Shown here: piece after piece, positions 1 through 10,145 of the stretch | Layout of the letters: each line of letters starts with the position of its first letter | Numbering within the stretch: position 1 is the stretch's first letter | Assembly (NCBI GenBank): GCA_013400155.1 | Contig: VXBM01000042.1 | Coordinates: 677,375 to 741,374 of the forward strand | Direction: 5' to 3' | Length of the DNA: 64,000 nt | DNA from: Helopsaltes ochotensis | Taxonomy: Eukaryota > Chordata > Aves > Passeriformes > Locustellidae | The notes under the pieces: generated by a model | What the model saw: the letters and a program-made list of their open reading frames with translations, nothing else | Database searches by the model: none | Told to the model about the DNA's origin: nothing | Position numbers and translations under genes: made by a program

Positions 1-2709
1 AAAATTAGGCTGAAGGAATGAATTGAGATGTCAAACTAGCATCTGGCTGTTCTGTAACTTTTGACTCTATTCCTCCATTTTAACCAAATGTGCCAGACAC
101 ACAAAAGTCTCGAAAGCTTCATGTACCATCAGTTATATATTTTCATGCAATAAGGCAATTAACAGATTATACTAATTTGCTGTACTGAGAGAATGGCTTC
201 AGCTTGTGCTCAGCATTTGATAGACAGAGAGCTCACACTACAAACTGGTAGATTAATTAATCAGTTTAGTCAGCTCTAATGTACATGCAACAGTATGTTT
301 CAGATTTTGAAAGGAGATAAGGCACGAGTTTGCCAGCCTCCGAGTAAGACCAGAAATGTTCTCTTCCTAAGTTACAGTCTTCAAACAGCCCCTTCCCTCT
401 CCTACTTTTGGAAGATAAGGGTTCATTTGTTGGAGGATGCCACATGTGCCAGTTTTCCCTGGTTTTCAGCCTTGTTGATAGCATGGTGATACAAGGGGCA
501 GCCACGGGAGTTACTGATTCCCTGTTGGTCCTACAGAGAGCTGACCCAGTGCATGCCTGTGCTGCCACTCCCTGATGCTCAATGCCTGCTCCTGATCACC
601 GAGAAAGGCACAAAAATACCAAAGGGATTCTTGTGTTGGATGGGATTTGCCATTCCACCTCACATTGGGGTGACAGAACACTGAATACTGGAGCTTCCCC
701 TCTTTGCTGAGTTAGATGCCTTTTCTTGTGCAAGAAAAAACTTTGGGACTTACAGATATGTTTAGTCATGGTTAAACTTTCTCTGCTCCTGATTTCAAAT
801 GGTATGGGATTGAAAATCCCACCTCGAGTCTGAGAGAGGACAGGATTGCATTATCAAATCATGGATCTGAACAGTTCATCTCTTGCACATTGTTTAAGTT
901 AAAGCTGGCTTAAACTTGGTTGGGACAAGCTTACAGAGACACTATCACTGCAGCTGTGCTGAGTGTTGTTGTATGACTGTATTAAGTTTCAGCCTCCCTT
1001 TCCAATACAAATTCACAGATGTGTAGCTATCAGGCACAGATTTGCAGTGGGAAATCCTAGTGCCTTCCTCACTCCTTTCCACATTAACACTAGCCAGTCT
1101 AATCCATGTTCTTGAGGCCCCTTCTCTGTAGCCCTCCTTCCCTGCAGATTAGTAACTCATGGATGGAACCACAGTTTGGAGTGCCAGAAAGCTGATAGAA
1201 AAGTTCTTAAATTTTTAAAATTTATTTATTTATTCTTATGTGAATCAGGAGAAACTCTACTCCCACTGATTAATTCCTCTCCCGTGGGATCTGATTCTGC
1301 TTTGTCTCTTGGTAGAGACACTGGGAAAAAAAAGGGATTCCCTCCTCAGGACAGGCCAATTTCACCATGGTGTCTCTGGTTATGTGTGCTAGAGACAGAT
1401 AAATGTGCAATATATGTAGATCTGCTTCACTTGTAAACCTGTCTCTTTTCTCACCTTCCTAGACAGCTGTTTAGGAATTCCAAGCCCTTCCCCGCTCTTT
1501 ATCTCCCTATTTGCCTTTAAAGGGAACTGGGTTTGGATGCTGAAAGTATTCCTGTGTGGCCAAACAAACAGGATGGCAGATTGCCATATGGGATCTCAAG
1601 CCCTGTCAGATATAAATCTGACCATCTACAGCATGAGCCAGATTTTAAGGGTTAGGTGTATGAATTTAATTCCTCCCGGAGGCTGAAAACAGCTCCACTG
1701 GGAAATTCTTTAAAATCTTACGCATCTCTTAGACTTCCAGGCAAGACTTCTGTGTTTGTATTTTATTGTGCATGGAGCTTTAAAACTTACACTTCGAGTG
1801 AGGACCTTATTTATGTGCACTTGATTGCCAGTAATTAAGTTGTTCCATGGAGAAATCGGGTACCAGAGGTTGTGGTGGGCGCCAGGCTGCTTTTCTCAGT
1901 CCTGCATGCATATATACACGGCAGACTTTTAGCCTAGGGGGTTAAACTTCATTCTGCCCCTAGTGATGCCAATGACAGAGCTCTCCCCCAGTCTGGTGGT
2001 CTCTGAACAGTGTATTGAGGACGCCCTGGCTGATACTGTCTCCTCGATTGCCTTACTTAGCCGCAGCTAGAAATTCAAAAGACTCCAAGTGTCTTATGTG
2101 AAGCCTCTGGGATCTCGCGTCTCTGAGCCGCACCTTCCTGTGAGGGTACCTCTGTTGGGAGTCCGGGCTGCCTGCGGTGGGGAAAGGTCAGCTGGGCCCT
2201 GGGAACGCCGGCAAAACCAGAGCTCTTCTGTAGCCACTAAGTCCCCCGTGAAAAGCCTGCACCTGAGCCGAGCCGTTTTGATCTGAACTCCCTGGAATTC
2301 ATGGCTTTCTTCTGGCTACCTTCTAATTTGGCCTGGGGTCAGAATCGTTTGAGTAGAACAACACCGCGGACAAGTGCCCTCTCTTTTGGCCTTTATCTTG
2401 TCTAATTACCAGGAGCATCCCTGCACAATGGAGCGGCTCCTTATTCTAATCTCTTCGATTTTACTTATCTCTATTTTCTCTCCCTCTTCTTTTGTCTTCC
2501 AAAATCCCACGCACCCTTATTGAAAGGTTGGTCACTGAGCTGAAGGGATTGTGCTCTGAGTTGTGGGCAAATGCTCTCCCAAAGCTGCAGCTTATGTGCT
2601 GCTTTTTGTCCACCTGCATGTTTGGAGGGTGTTTCTTTCTCTGAGCCGCGGTCGGTGCTGCCGAGCGGAGCCAGCGGTAACGTGTCCTTTCCCTCCCTCT
2701 GTCCCGCAG
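1..2709 (+). other. CXCL12: CXCL12 intron 1 (3' part)
   Basis: This non-coding stretch precedes the exon 2 acceptor. No signal-peptide exon is visible in it, so exon 1 and the promoter must lie upstream of the window. The intron ends in a pyrimidine-rich tract followed by CAG at 2707-2709. A TAATTA homeobox-type core and an ACAATGG SOX-type core occur close together at about 2400-2435, in a block that looks less eroded than its surroundings. I see no recognisable transposon. Open frames in this interval are short and match nothing known. Confidence 0.85.
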
Positions 2710-2827
2710 AGAAACCCGTCAGCCTGACTTACCGATGTCCCTGTCGATTCTACGAGAGCAACGTGGCAAGAGCCAACATTAAGCACCTCAAAATCCTCTC
2801 CACACCCAACTGCTCACTTCAGATTGT
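2710..2827 (+). CDS. CXCL12: CXCL12 exon 2: N-terminus and first half of the mature chemokine
   Basis: CXCL12 (SDF-1) is the secreted CXC chemokine that activates CXCR4 and binds ACKR3. It guides haematopoietic, germ and neural-crest-derived cells. This 118-bp exon starts in phase 1: the first two bases, AG, complete a codon begun in exon 1, probably GAG (Glu), just before the mature start. It encodes mature residues 1-38 and most of Val39. It begins KPVSLTYRCPC, the receptor-activating N-terminus plus the CXC motif (Cys9, Cys11). It continues with the RFYESNVARANIKHLKIL segment, which carries the heparin-binding KHLK (24-27), and includes Cys34. Borders are CAG at 2707-2709 and GTAAGT at 2828. 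Length and phases equal those I know for human exon 2. Substitutions against human include Tyr14, Asn17, Ile23, Ser30 and Ser35. Confidence 0.98.
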
Positions 2828-5800
2828 GTAAGTCCCCTGCTCTTTTCAGCTGGGTGCAAGGCTCGGGTGTCAGAAGGAAGGGTCACAGAGCTGGTGCCTG
2901 CTCTGGTGGTTGAATTTCAGTGAGCCTCATGCCGTGACTCCCATTCATCTCTTCACCCCCTGTGTCAGAGAGACAGCTTTACCCCACCGAAAGGAGCCCA
3001 GCCGCATGTTTCCCAGCTGTGTTCTCTGGGATCTCACTGTTACTGTGTGATCCCATGTCCTGCTCCCCGTGGGCATGTGAGCAGAGTGTCAGACAGGCTG
3101 TCCATTGCCTTGGATGTGGAGCTTCACACCTTGGGGTAAAAAACTTCATAGCAGTCTGAGTCTTCAGACGGGTCACTTCTCCATAGAGGGGAGCTAAACA
3201 AGCAAAAGAGATTCCTACATTTCATGTATCCTCCACAGAAGGTCCAGACCCTAGAAATGTGATGGACTAATCTAGGGATGCTTGCCAGGCAGGGACTGAC
3301 TCAGAAAATTGCAGCAGAACAGAAAGATGGGTTTCCCAATCAAAAATAACCTCTTTATTTTTGATGGAAAAGCAACTCTCACTTTCAGGAAACATTGGGA
3401 TTTTTTTTGTTTCTTTGACTTTGTAGATTTGTGTGTGTATGTTTTAGGAAGGTCTTTTTTGTTCACCTCTTCATGGGTGACCAGCCCCCCCCAAAATTCA
3501 AAACCTTCTGAAAAAAACCACCAGCATTCATCTTTTCATTGCAAGGGAGCCTTACTCCTCTCAACTTTTGTTAACCTTCATAAGAGGGTGTCAGAGACTA
3601 GATTTGGTTTTTGTGCAGTGATCCCATTACTGGTTCTGTCTTTGACCCATATGTTGAGCCCTTCCTTTTGCAACTCAAATGCTATAAAAATCAATTTTTG
3701 TCATCCAAAACATTTTTGCACTCGGAAAACTGATGTGGTTTCACAAGATTGCTCAGGAATGTACGTGAGTGTGTATCCCTTCTTTATTAGTATGGGTTTT
3801 TTTCTGTTTTAAACCACTCTGTGTATATCATACACATTTTATCATGTGCTTCTGCCTTAGGATTTGGGGGAGGACAGTGAGAAAAATGTAAGCCTCAGCT
3901 GAGAAATAACTTCCTTTCAGAAAAATGGCAAAACCAGCTGTGACTAACTCCGATCTCTACCTACGAACAGTTTTGGCGGCGAGCATGCAATAGTGCATGG
4001 ATCTGTGCTCTGGGACTGTCAGCAATGTCATAAGAATCCCAATGCTAAGGCTTTTTAGAGGCTTTGGAATTTTCTGGAGTAGTTTCAAGAAAATGACAGT
4101 ATTTAAGACAGGATGGAGTATATATTTATCTCTTAATTAACATAGGATTATAGTAATTAGAGATAAATAAGAGCATGAAATGCAGAAGCAGAAACACCTC
4201 ACATTCTTGCCCATTCCTGACCCAAATGTATGTGTCTGTAGTACACAGAACATGTGAACCTATAGTTCACCCTCTTTTTGTTACTTTGACAAGTACCTTA
4301 AAATATCCTTCCAAAAGCCCTTGAAACATTGCTTCATACTAGGTCTTTATTAAAACAGGAGGTGAACTCAATCAAAACTAACACATGAATTTCTCATCTT
4401 GATTCATTTTAAGCATTAAACAATGAAGGTGTGAATAAATGTAAAGCTGCCATTTTCAGGAACAGAGAATCTAAGTGAAACATACAATTGCTAGAAGATA
4501 TTTTGTGGGTTTTGTTGGTTTTTTGTTTTTGTTTTGGTTGTTGTTTTTTTTGACTTTTTTTGCACAAGTATGTTTTACTTTTTGGTTAAGGGGAGTTGTA
4601 CCTCAACAAAAAGCCTAAGAGCAGGCTTTTGTCTTTCATTCTACTGGAAATCATCTCTCCAAATCCAGTGAACTCCTCTGTCAATGTTTACTTCTACAAA
4701 GTCCACACTCAATTCCTTGCTTTTCAGTACAGGGAAATGAGCATTTTTAGCAAGTAGACACCTAGATGAGTCCAGGTTAAACACTCCATACAATTTCCTA
4801 TGTCTCTTCCTTGCACAAAGAGCAGGGGCTGACAGGCTCAGAAATGAATGTCCAAAGAAATCAGTGTCTCAGTATTATGTGAGAGGTAATATTAGGTGAG
4901 AGGAATTGTGTTGAATGTGGCTGGGGACTGGTTTCGTGTGCTTTTGCTTCTGTACCCTGTGAGGTCAGCTCAAGAATTCCCAGGCATTGCTAACATCAGC
5001 AAATCCATTCTTACACTGTTGGTATCACTTAACTGGAAATGCTCCAGCTTGGCACTGCTGTAAGGGAAATATGAATTAGATCCATTCATCTCTTTACTGG
5101 CGCAGGGGTTGCAGGACGGATCCTTGATGTGTTTATGTTTCAGCTGTGTTGTTGCATAACTTCAGACCAAGGAGCCTTTTTGACCTGTTATTTCTTACAC
5201 CATCATTTTATATTCTGCAGATTTCATTTTATAAAGGGAGGAACATTATGGCTTCCATCCAGCAAATATTTAAACAAATACTGAACTTATTCGTATGGAC
5301 GCTTCCATAAAACTGCTGTTCTCTGCACTTTCCCAAGGCAGGCAGGCTGTTAAGAGGGAAATTTTGGAGCAGCTGGGGCAGAGGCAGGGTGCTGCAGGGA
5401 ATGTGGGAGATAACAGCTCTTGAGAGGTCCTGAGATCCCTGGAGGGTGAGACCCGTTGATGAAAAGCTGTTTGTCCTGTTTCTGAATGGAAGATTCAGAT
5501 AGCCCAAATGTCAAATTCACAGGAAATTCAAATTAACTAAAAAGTTTTCAGTGGGAAGTGCAGCTTGGACATGCAGGAGAAACCCCTCAGGAGGTTTCTG
5601 TCTTTTATTCCAATGCTAAGTGAATACATGGGGGGAAACTTGCCTCTGGCACTATGGTACTTTCAGTTGTCTTCCTCCCTGCAACCTGTTAATTCAGTCT
5701 TGTATAAAACAAAAAGCTAACAAGTGGCCACACCCTTTCTTTCAGAACATCCAAGAGGTGTCTCTCCTCAGAACATGTGAAACTTCAGTTTTGGGTTGAA

Positions 5801-6170
5801 TCAAAAGCTGTTTTTAATCAATTCCTTGCAAAAAGGACCTGTATTTACCACGTCAGTATTTCCAAATGAAACATTTCAAATGAAATGTCCAGGTATGATT
5901 TGGAAGTCTTAGATTGAAATTCTGTGTCTGTTCCCTTCTCACATGATTCCCAGTACAGACCACAAGAGCTTTTCAGAGGAGACAGATGGTTTCCAAACCA
6001 GGGATATTTATAATAGGTGACTCAAGGATGGGAAAAATAACCCATCCTCCTCATGGGTTAACCAAGAGCAGCACTGGCACCCAAGGAAAATAAGGCACAG
6101 GGGTAGGGGGGTGGTTGTGGGTTGAGGAGCTTTGCCCACCAGACTTACTCTGACTTTTCTCCTTTGGCAG
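2828..6170 (+). other. CXCL12: CXCL12 intron 2
   Basis: This 3.3-kb intron runs from a GTAAGT donor to a TTTGGCAG acceptor. It holds a G/T-rich simple stretch at about 4501-4562 and otherwise single-copy-looking A/T-rich sequence. No exon-like segment with two good borders and conserved coding was found. The open frame at 3309-3812 on the + strand matches nothing and crosses the intron without supporting signals. Confidence 0.9.
4501..4562. repeat. T/G-rich low-complexity tract
   Basis: A run of T with interspersed G and GG (units such as GGTTTT and GTTTTT) inside intron 2. Similar tracts occur at about 11935-11975 and 38180-38246, so this is a recurrent low-complexity type in the window. 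Confidence 0.7.
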
Positions 6171-6261
6171 TGCAAGGCTCAAGAGCAACAGCAAGCAAGT
6201 GTGCATTGATCCCAAGTTAAAGTGGATCCAGGAATATCTGGAGAAAGCTTTAAACAAGTAA
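6171..6261 (+). CDS. CXCL12: CXCL12 exon 3: second half of the chemokine; unspliced end gives the alpha form
   Basis: The exon completes Val39 and encodes mature residues 40-68. These are the ARLKSNSKQ loop (Arg41, Lys43 and Lys47 as heparin-contact type residues), Cys50 (disulfide partner of Cys9), and the C-terminal helix ending LEKALNK. Read without further splicing, it stops at TAA 6259-6261 and yields the 68-residue alpha chemokine. The spliced form of the exon is 6171-6257 (87 bp), ending AACAA before the donor GTAAGG. Lys68 is then completed by the first base of the next exon. Conservation with mammals is very high; the visible differences are conservative ones such as Ser44, Ser46 and Lys47. 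Confidence 0.98.
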
Positions 6262-6263
6262 GG
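6258..6263 (+). promoter_or_regulatory. CXCL12: Splice donor overlapping the alpha stop codon
   Basis: The donor GTAAGG contains the alpha TAA stop (6259-6261). Using the donor removes the stop and allows beta or gamma tails. Ignoring it fixes the alpha form. Splicing and termination are thus mutually exclusive readings of the same six bases. The same arrangement is known in mammalian CXCL12. Confidence 0.93.
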
Positions 6264-7694
6264 CAAGAGACAAATGGACTTAACATCCTGAGCTAACATC
6301 CTGAGTTATTAAAGGGTAGAACATTAGGGGCTGGCTTTTACCATGTGGACAAAGTACTTGTGGAATCAGATATTGTTTCAAAGAAGGGTTTGGAGTTGAC
6401 CTAATTTGTATTAAAACAACAGTTTCTAATATATCCAGATGTTAAACTAAGAAAAATGCCAGGGTTTGAGGCAAAAATTATGCTAATGAGTATGTTCTGG
6501 GGTCCCGAACTCATCCTCTTTAAAAAAAAAGCTGTTCTCCCAAGGAAAATTCTTCCTTTATGCCCTTTCTTCCCCAACCAAACTACAATTACTTCAGAGT
6601 CTATATCATTCTGGTGTCTTTGGAGCCCCTTCTCCATGTTACACTGGATGTCTGCTTGCACAGGCAGCTGAGGCCGAGGGATTCCTGGTGCTAAAAATTG
6701 TTTCTCTGCTGCCCAGTGTGGAATGCTGTTAATGTTAGCCAAGGCACAATGAGTTATCATGAATAAGCCTCTCCCACAATACCAGGGGAAAACCAGCCAT
6801 ACTTGGCAACATTGGACTTTTTAAATCCATTTTTATTCCCCCTGAAAATGGTTGATCATCTGCATGTTGAGGTGGACTCAGCCCATCTCTGTTCAATTTT
6901 CTGCTGAAAAGAGCACAGCACCGAGCACATTGTTGTGCTGAACTGCAGGGGAGGGCTCCAGCCTTCCAGCATGGAAAGATGGTACATACCAAATGATGGT
7001 ACAAAGCATTCCCTTGCTTGCCCAGAGCCCTGGGCTGCGTTCCATCCAGCAGCAACATTTTGGCCAGCTAGCCTACCTGTGCACTCAGTATCCCTGCCAC
7101 CCTTGCCATCCCATTCCCACCCCACAGTAACTGCGCTGTAACCCTGCTGAACCTTGTCCCCCCTGCATCTGTAGGGTGAAGGCAGGGCTGGAATCCAATC
7201 ATTTGCAAAAACAATGTATTATTGGGGAAGGTACAGCCCCAAGGCAGATGTGAGGCACAGGTACCTGAATGCTCTCCACTGTTTGCTTTGTAAATGCATC
7301 TGCCAAACAAGGGGCAGAGTTAAAAAAAGGAAAAAAAAAAAAAAGCCCCCCTGTGTTTTTACAGTAAGCAAAGGGGGAAATACTTCACCAGAAGTAGAGG
7401 GATTCCTCCATGTGGCCCTTTTGGGGACTGCATTGGGGCCAAGAGTGAGGAGGAAGAAGGAAGGAAGCCAGTTAACAAAGCCAATGAGATTCCAGCCCTG
7501 ACAACTCCTCTCATCTCATCTGATGCTCAGTGCCTTCTTTGCTGCCAGCACTCAGCCCTTTTGTTCTTTGGACAAATTCTCTGCAGAGGTAATCCAGGTT
7601 AATGCTGCCAGAATGGCTTTGGGTTTAGGCACGACAGAACCTAAGAGCAGGATGTGGCCCATGCTGAACATCCTAGGGACCTGGGCTACTTGGG

Positions 7695-7746
7695 TTTACA
7701 AACTGGAGAAATTCTCAAGTTTTTACAAACTGGGGAAATTCTCAAG
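7695..7746. repeat. Two-copy tandem duplication, period 27
   Basis: A 25-base unit at 7695-7719 recurs at 7722-7746 with one A/G difference. The unit begins TTTACAAACTGG and ends AAATTCTCAAG. It lies in the alpha 3' UTR and looks like a young local duplication. Confidence 0.9.
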
Positions 7747-8453
7747 CTCCTGCTTAAGTTTCTTTTTGCTGTCATTCCCAACCTGAGACTTAGGAGGCAT
7801 TTTACAAATCTGCAAGGTTGGGCAAATGATTATGTGCCTGTCTGACTTAGGAGAGCTACTCAGCTGGAACATGTTCTGCTCTCACTACCACTAGTGAAGA
7901 CCTGAGACCAGCTCTACTGAAACCAGTGAGTCTGTTGATCTCCAGCCAGATTCTGGGTTTTGTCTACCAAATGCAGAAGCAATTCTGCCGATTTGGTGGA
8001 TTCGTCCTGGTTTACATTGAGTAAAGAGAGAGAATTTAGTCCCAGCTCTGCGAAATAAGATGACAGAGAGCATATATCTCCGTCCCCTAAACCTGTAATC
8101 ATGGCATTGTGTTCATTTTCCAACTAGTAATGCTAGCACCAGTGGCATTTTCATGCTCCACAGACAGTCAGGGCGCTGTCTGTAGCATTTTCACAAGGCA
8201 TGTTTTTGATATATTTTAGTGCACAGCTTTGACTTCTTCAATGAAATGTACTTTGGAATATATTTATAGCGCATCAAACAATTCATATATTTGAATTGGA
8301 GCCATATGAATGTTGGTAGTTTGAAACACCGATATCCCTCTAAACTACTAACAGCTTGTAAAATGAATCTATATAGATCTATAAATGTTAATGTAGCTAT
8401 CAGTTTCAATCAGCCATATATTATATTTTTTCACTTGTACCGAAATTGTATGA

Positions 8454-8486
8454 AATGTGACATTACCCTATATGCACTAGCAATAA
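8454..8486 (+). promoter_or_regulatory. CXCL12: Cluster of microRNA seed matches at the alpha 3' end
   Basis: Three seed matches lie within 33 bases: AATGTGA at 8454-8460 (miR-23), ATATGCA at 8470-8476 (miR-448) and AGCAATAA at 8479-8486 (miR-137). They sit in the block that resembles the human alpha 3' UTR end. The seed matches are seen directly. Their use by these microRNAs is inferred from the sequence match and from reports in mammals that I recall only generally. Confidence 0.55.
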
Positions 8487-8487
8487 A
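8482..8487 (+). terminator. CXCL12: Poly(A) signal of the alpha transcript
   Basis: A canonical AATAAA, preceded by CTAGC and followed by ATGG and GCTAATTGTTTCATG as in the human alpha mRNA end. Cleavage is expected about 15-25 bases downstream, near 8500-8512. A second AATAAA at about 8547 could be a backup. Confidence 0.88.
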
Positions 8488-8510
8488 ATGGCTAATTGTT
8501 TCATGTTATG

Positions 8511-9905
8511 AAAACCCAATTGTACATGGGAATTTATTTTTCTGGAATAAAATCAATACGTTTTGTAGAAAGGGCTCTTGTAATTGCTTAAGTAGAATCC
8601 AAACTGTGAAGACATCTTAATCTATACCAGTACTTCAATATGAGAATATCTTCAGTGTTATAATCTGCAGCTAAGGGCAAGGACAAGTTCTTAAAACAGT
8701 AGTCCAACACAGTTAAATATGAAATCAGAAATGGTTTTTACTAGGGAATTATTTTGCTCATTAATTCTGCTTAGCATTTATTATTGCTTTATATTCATCA
8801 CATCTCCATGTAATATACACATGAGACATCAGCAAAACACATTCAGGCTGTCAGGAATCCAAATTCCTTAACTGGCTTTAAAAATCATTGTGCAGCTGCT
8901 GTGGCCAACATCATTCAACATTCATCCATTTTATAGACATGGGGCAAATCAGTCCTTTCTTGAAATAGCTAACAAATCCCTGATCACTTCCTCACAATCC
9001 CAGTCATCATTTACGGTACATTGACTCCCTTTCTCTCCTTCCTTTGTACAAGGATATGCAAAATCAGGCCTTTACAGAGTTAACAGAGCCCATCTTGTCC
9101 ACTGTCATGTTAGTATAATCACACTTCAGAACTTCCCTTGCTTCAAGATGCTGAAGTCCATTAAGCTCAGTGGCTACTGCAGAAACACAGGAGAGATTTG
9201 ATGGATCAGGAGAAGATAAAGTCATGGGAAAAATCTTTCCATTAAGCCAGCTGGGAGAAAGGAAAAGAAACTCTGAATGTGTAAGGGCTGGCTGTGTTGG
9301 CAGCCAAGCCCTGCTGCTGCCTTCCAAATCCTGGTGTGGCAGCTCTTCCTAATTTCTAACCTAATTTGTAAGTAATGGTTGAAATACAAGATTCCAGAAC
9401 AACAACCTCCCAGTGTTCCACCCAGCGTGTGCTGGATCAAGGCCCCACACGAAGGGGGACAATGTGGGTGATTATCTTTACAGCCTTGTTTTAAGGCACC
9501 AAATGCCCACAAACTCCCTCAGAATAGCCACTGGTTCTTGCTGATGTCAGCAGGAGTACTGGATGGGAAGCCACAAATCCAGCTCTCCCTCTCCTTCCAC
9601 TGTACCTCAGGGAGAACATTTGGATGGTGAGGCTCCTGGCTGAGTTGTTCTGGAAGGCATTTGGGGAGGCTTTGGCATTTTGGGTGAAAGGGTTGCTCTG
9701 GCCTCACAGTGTGCAGATGTTCTTCCAGCAGGACACTTTTACTTGTCTGGCATTTCTCTCAGGCAGAGATTATATGAAAGGGGATGTTACATTTGCACCC
9801 TGCCAGCAAGATGTGAAGGGACCAGGACCATAGGGTAAATGTGAATGAGGCCTTTGTATATGGATAATTTATGGCAGTCTTTTTTGTATTTTTCTTTTAA
9901 TTTAG
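8511..9905 (+). other. CXCL12: CXCL12 intron 3, distal part
   Basis: Sequence between the alpha poly(A) site and the gamma acceptor. It ends in a T-rich tract and TTTAG at 9901-9905. A short piece near 8925-8965 weakly recalls the end of a MIR element in reverse, but I do not call it. No other gene or exon is supported. Confidence 0.8.
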
Positions 9906-10017
9906 ACCACGTCATCGCACTCATAAAAAAAAGCAACAGAAGAAACGGGGCCCACTCTGCCCTTCCCGTGCAACACCACTAAAGTCTCCAGGGAGAAAGA
10001 ATGGTAGGAGGCATTAG
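9906..10017 (+). CDS. CXCL12: CXCL12 gamma-type alternative 3' exon (basic tail)
   Basis: Joining exon 3 (ending AACAA) to A9906 keeps the frame and gives Lys68 followed by PRHRTHKKKQQKKR, a Gly-Pro-Leu-Cys-Pro stretch, and GRKNGRRH before TAG at 10015-10017. That is 36 residues after Lys68. The block KKKQQKKR lines up with KKKRQKKR in the mammalian gamma tail, and the RKN near the end matches the mammalian terminal RKN. In mammals this tail gives very high heparan sulfate affinity and reduced CXCR4 signalling. The acceptor is preceded by a pyrimidine-rich tract (TTTTTCTTTTAATTTAG). Differences from mammals are a longer, more proline-rich middle part, one cysteine, and the stop placed four residues past RKN. 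Cys use and the exact 3' boundary are uncertain. Confidence 0.8.
10004..10009 (+). promoter_or_regulatory. CXCL12: Possible splice donor inside the gamma-type exon
   Basis: GTAGGA directly follows AATG at 10000-10003. If used, the exon would be 98 bp (9906-10003) and would splice to the beta acceptor at 11772 in an open frame. That adds GGSRCKRQAL and stops at 11801-11803. The donor match is moderate and transcripts are needed to decide whether it is used. Confidence 0.35.
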
Positions 10018-10019
10018 TA

Positions 10020-10145
10020 TCTGAGCTGGGACACCTCAGGTTGAAGTCCCTGCTCTTCCACTGACAATCTTATGGGACCTTGGGCAAATACGTTAGCCTA
10101 TCTATTTCCCTCCATATTTGTTAAAGATAACATCTCTCCCCTTCC
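10020..10145 (+). repeat. MIR-type SINE fragment
   Basis: The segment follows the MIR consensus order: GGTTGAAGTCC (from GGTTCGAATCC, the tRNA-derived B box), CTGCTCTTCCACTGAC (core), GGGACCTTGGGCAAAT, then the TTTCCCTCCATATTTGTTAAA end. It starts only a few bases after the gamma stop codon. It is old and diverged, in + orientation. Confidence 0.8.

Larger units (their letters stand above)
6262..8510 (+). other. CXCL12: CXCL12 alpha 3' UTR (intron 3 when spliced)
   Basis: About 2.25 kb follows the alpha stop. The last 300 bases (about 8195-8505) closely resemble the end of the human alpha 3' UTR as I recall it. Shared features are the AAGGCATGTTTTT start, the TATTTATAG...AACAATTCATATATTTGAA block, the GGAGCCATATGAATG block and the TCACTTGTAC...ATTGTAT block before the poly(A) signal. 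The upstream part is less conserved. It contains an A-rich tract (7322-7344), a 25-bp tandem duplication (7695-7746) and a short inverted repeat (ACAGACAG/CTGTCTGT near 8160-8183). Open frames here are chance. Confidence 0.9.

Noticed and set aside
1..2709. CXCL12 exon 1 or promoter
   Set aside because: I searched for a signal-peptide-like start joined to a phase-1 donor and found none. Exon 1 must be outside the window.
3309..3812. 167-codon frame in intron 2
   Set aside because: It lies inside a well-defined intron, has no splice support, and its composition follows local T-richness.
10031..10045. Possible tRNA B box (GGTTGAAGTCC)
   Set aside because: It belongs to the tRNA-derived head of a MIR SINE; no cloverleaf can be formed.
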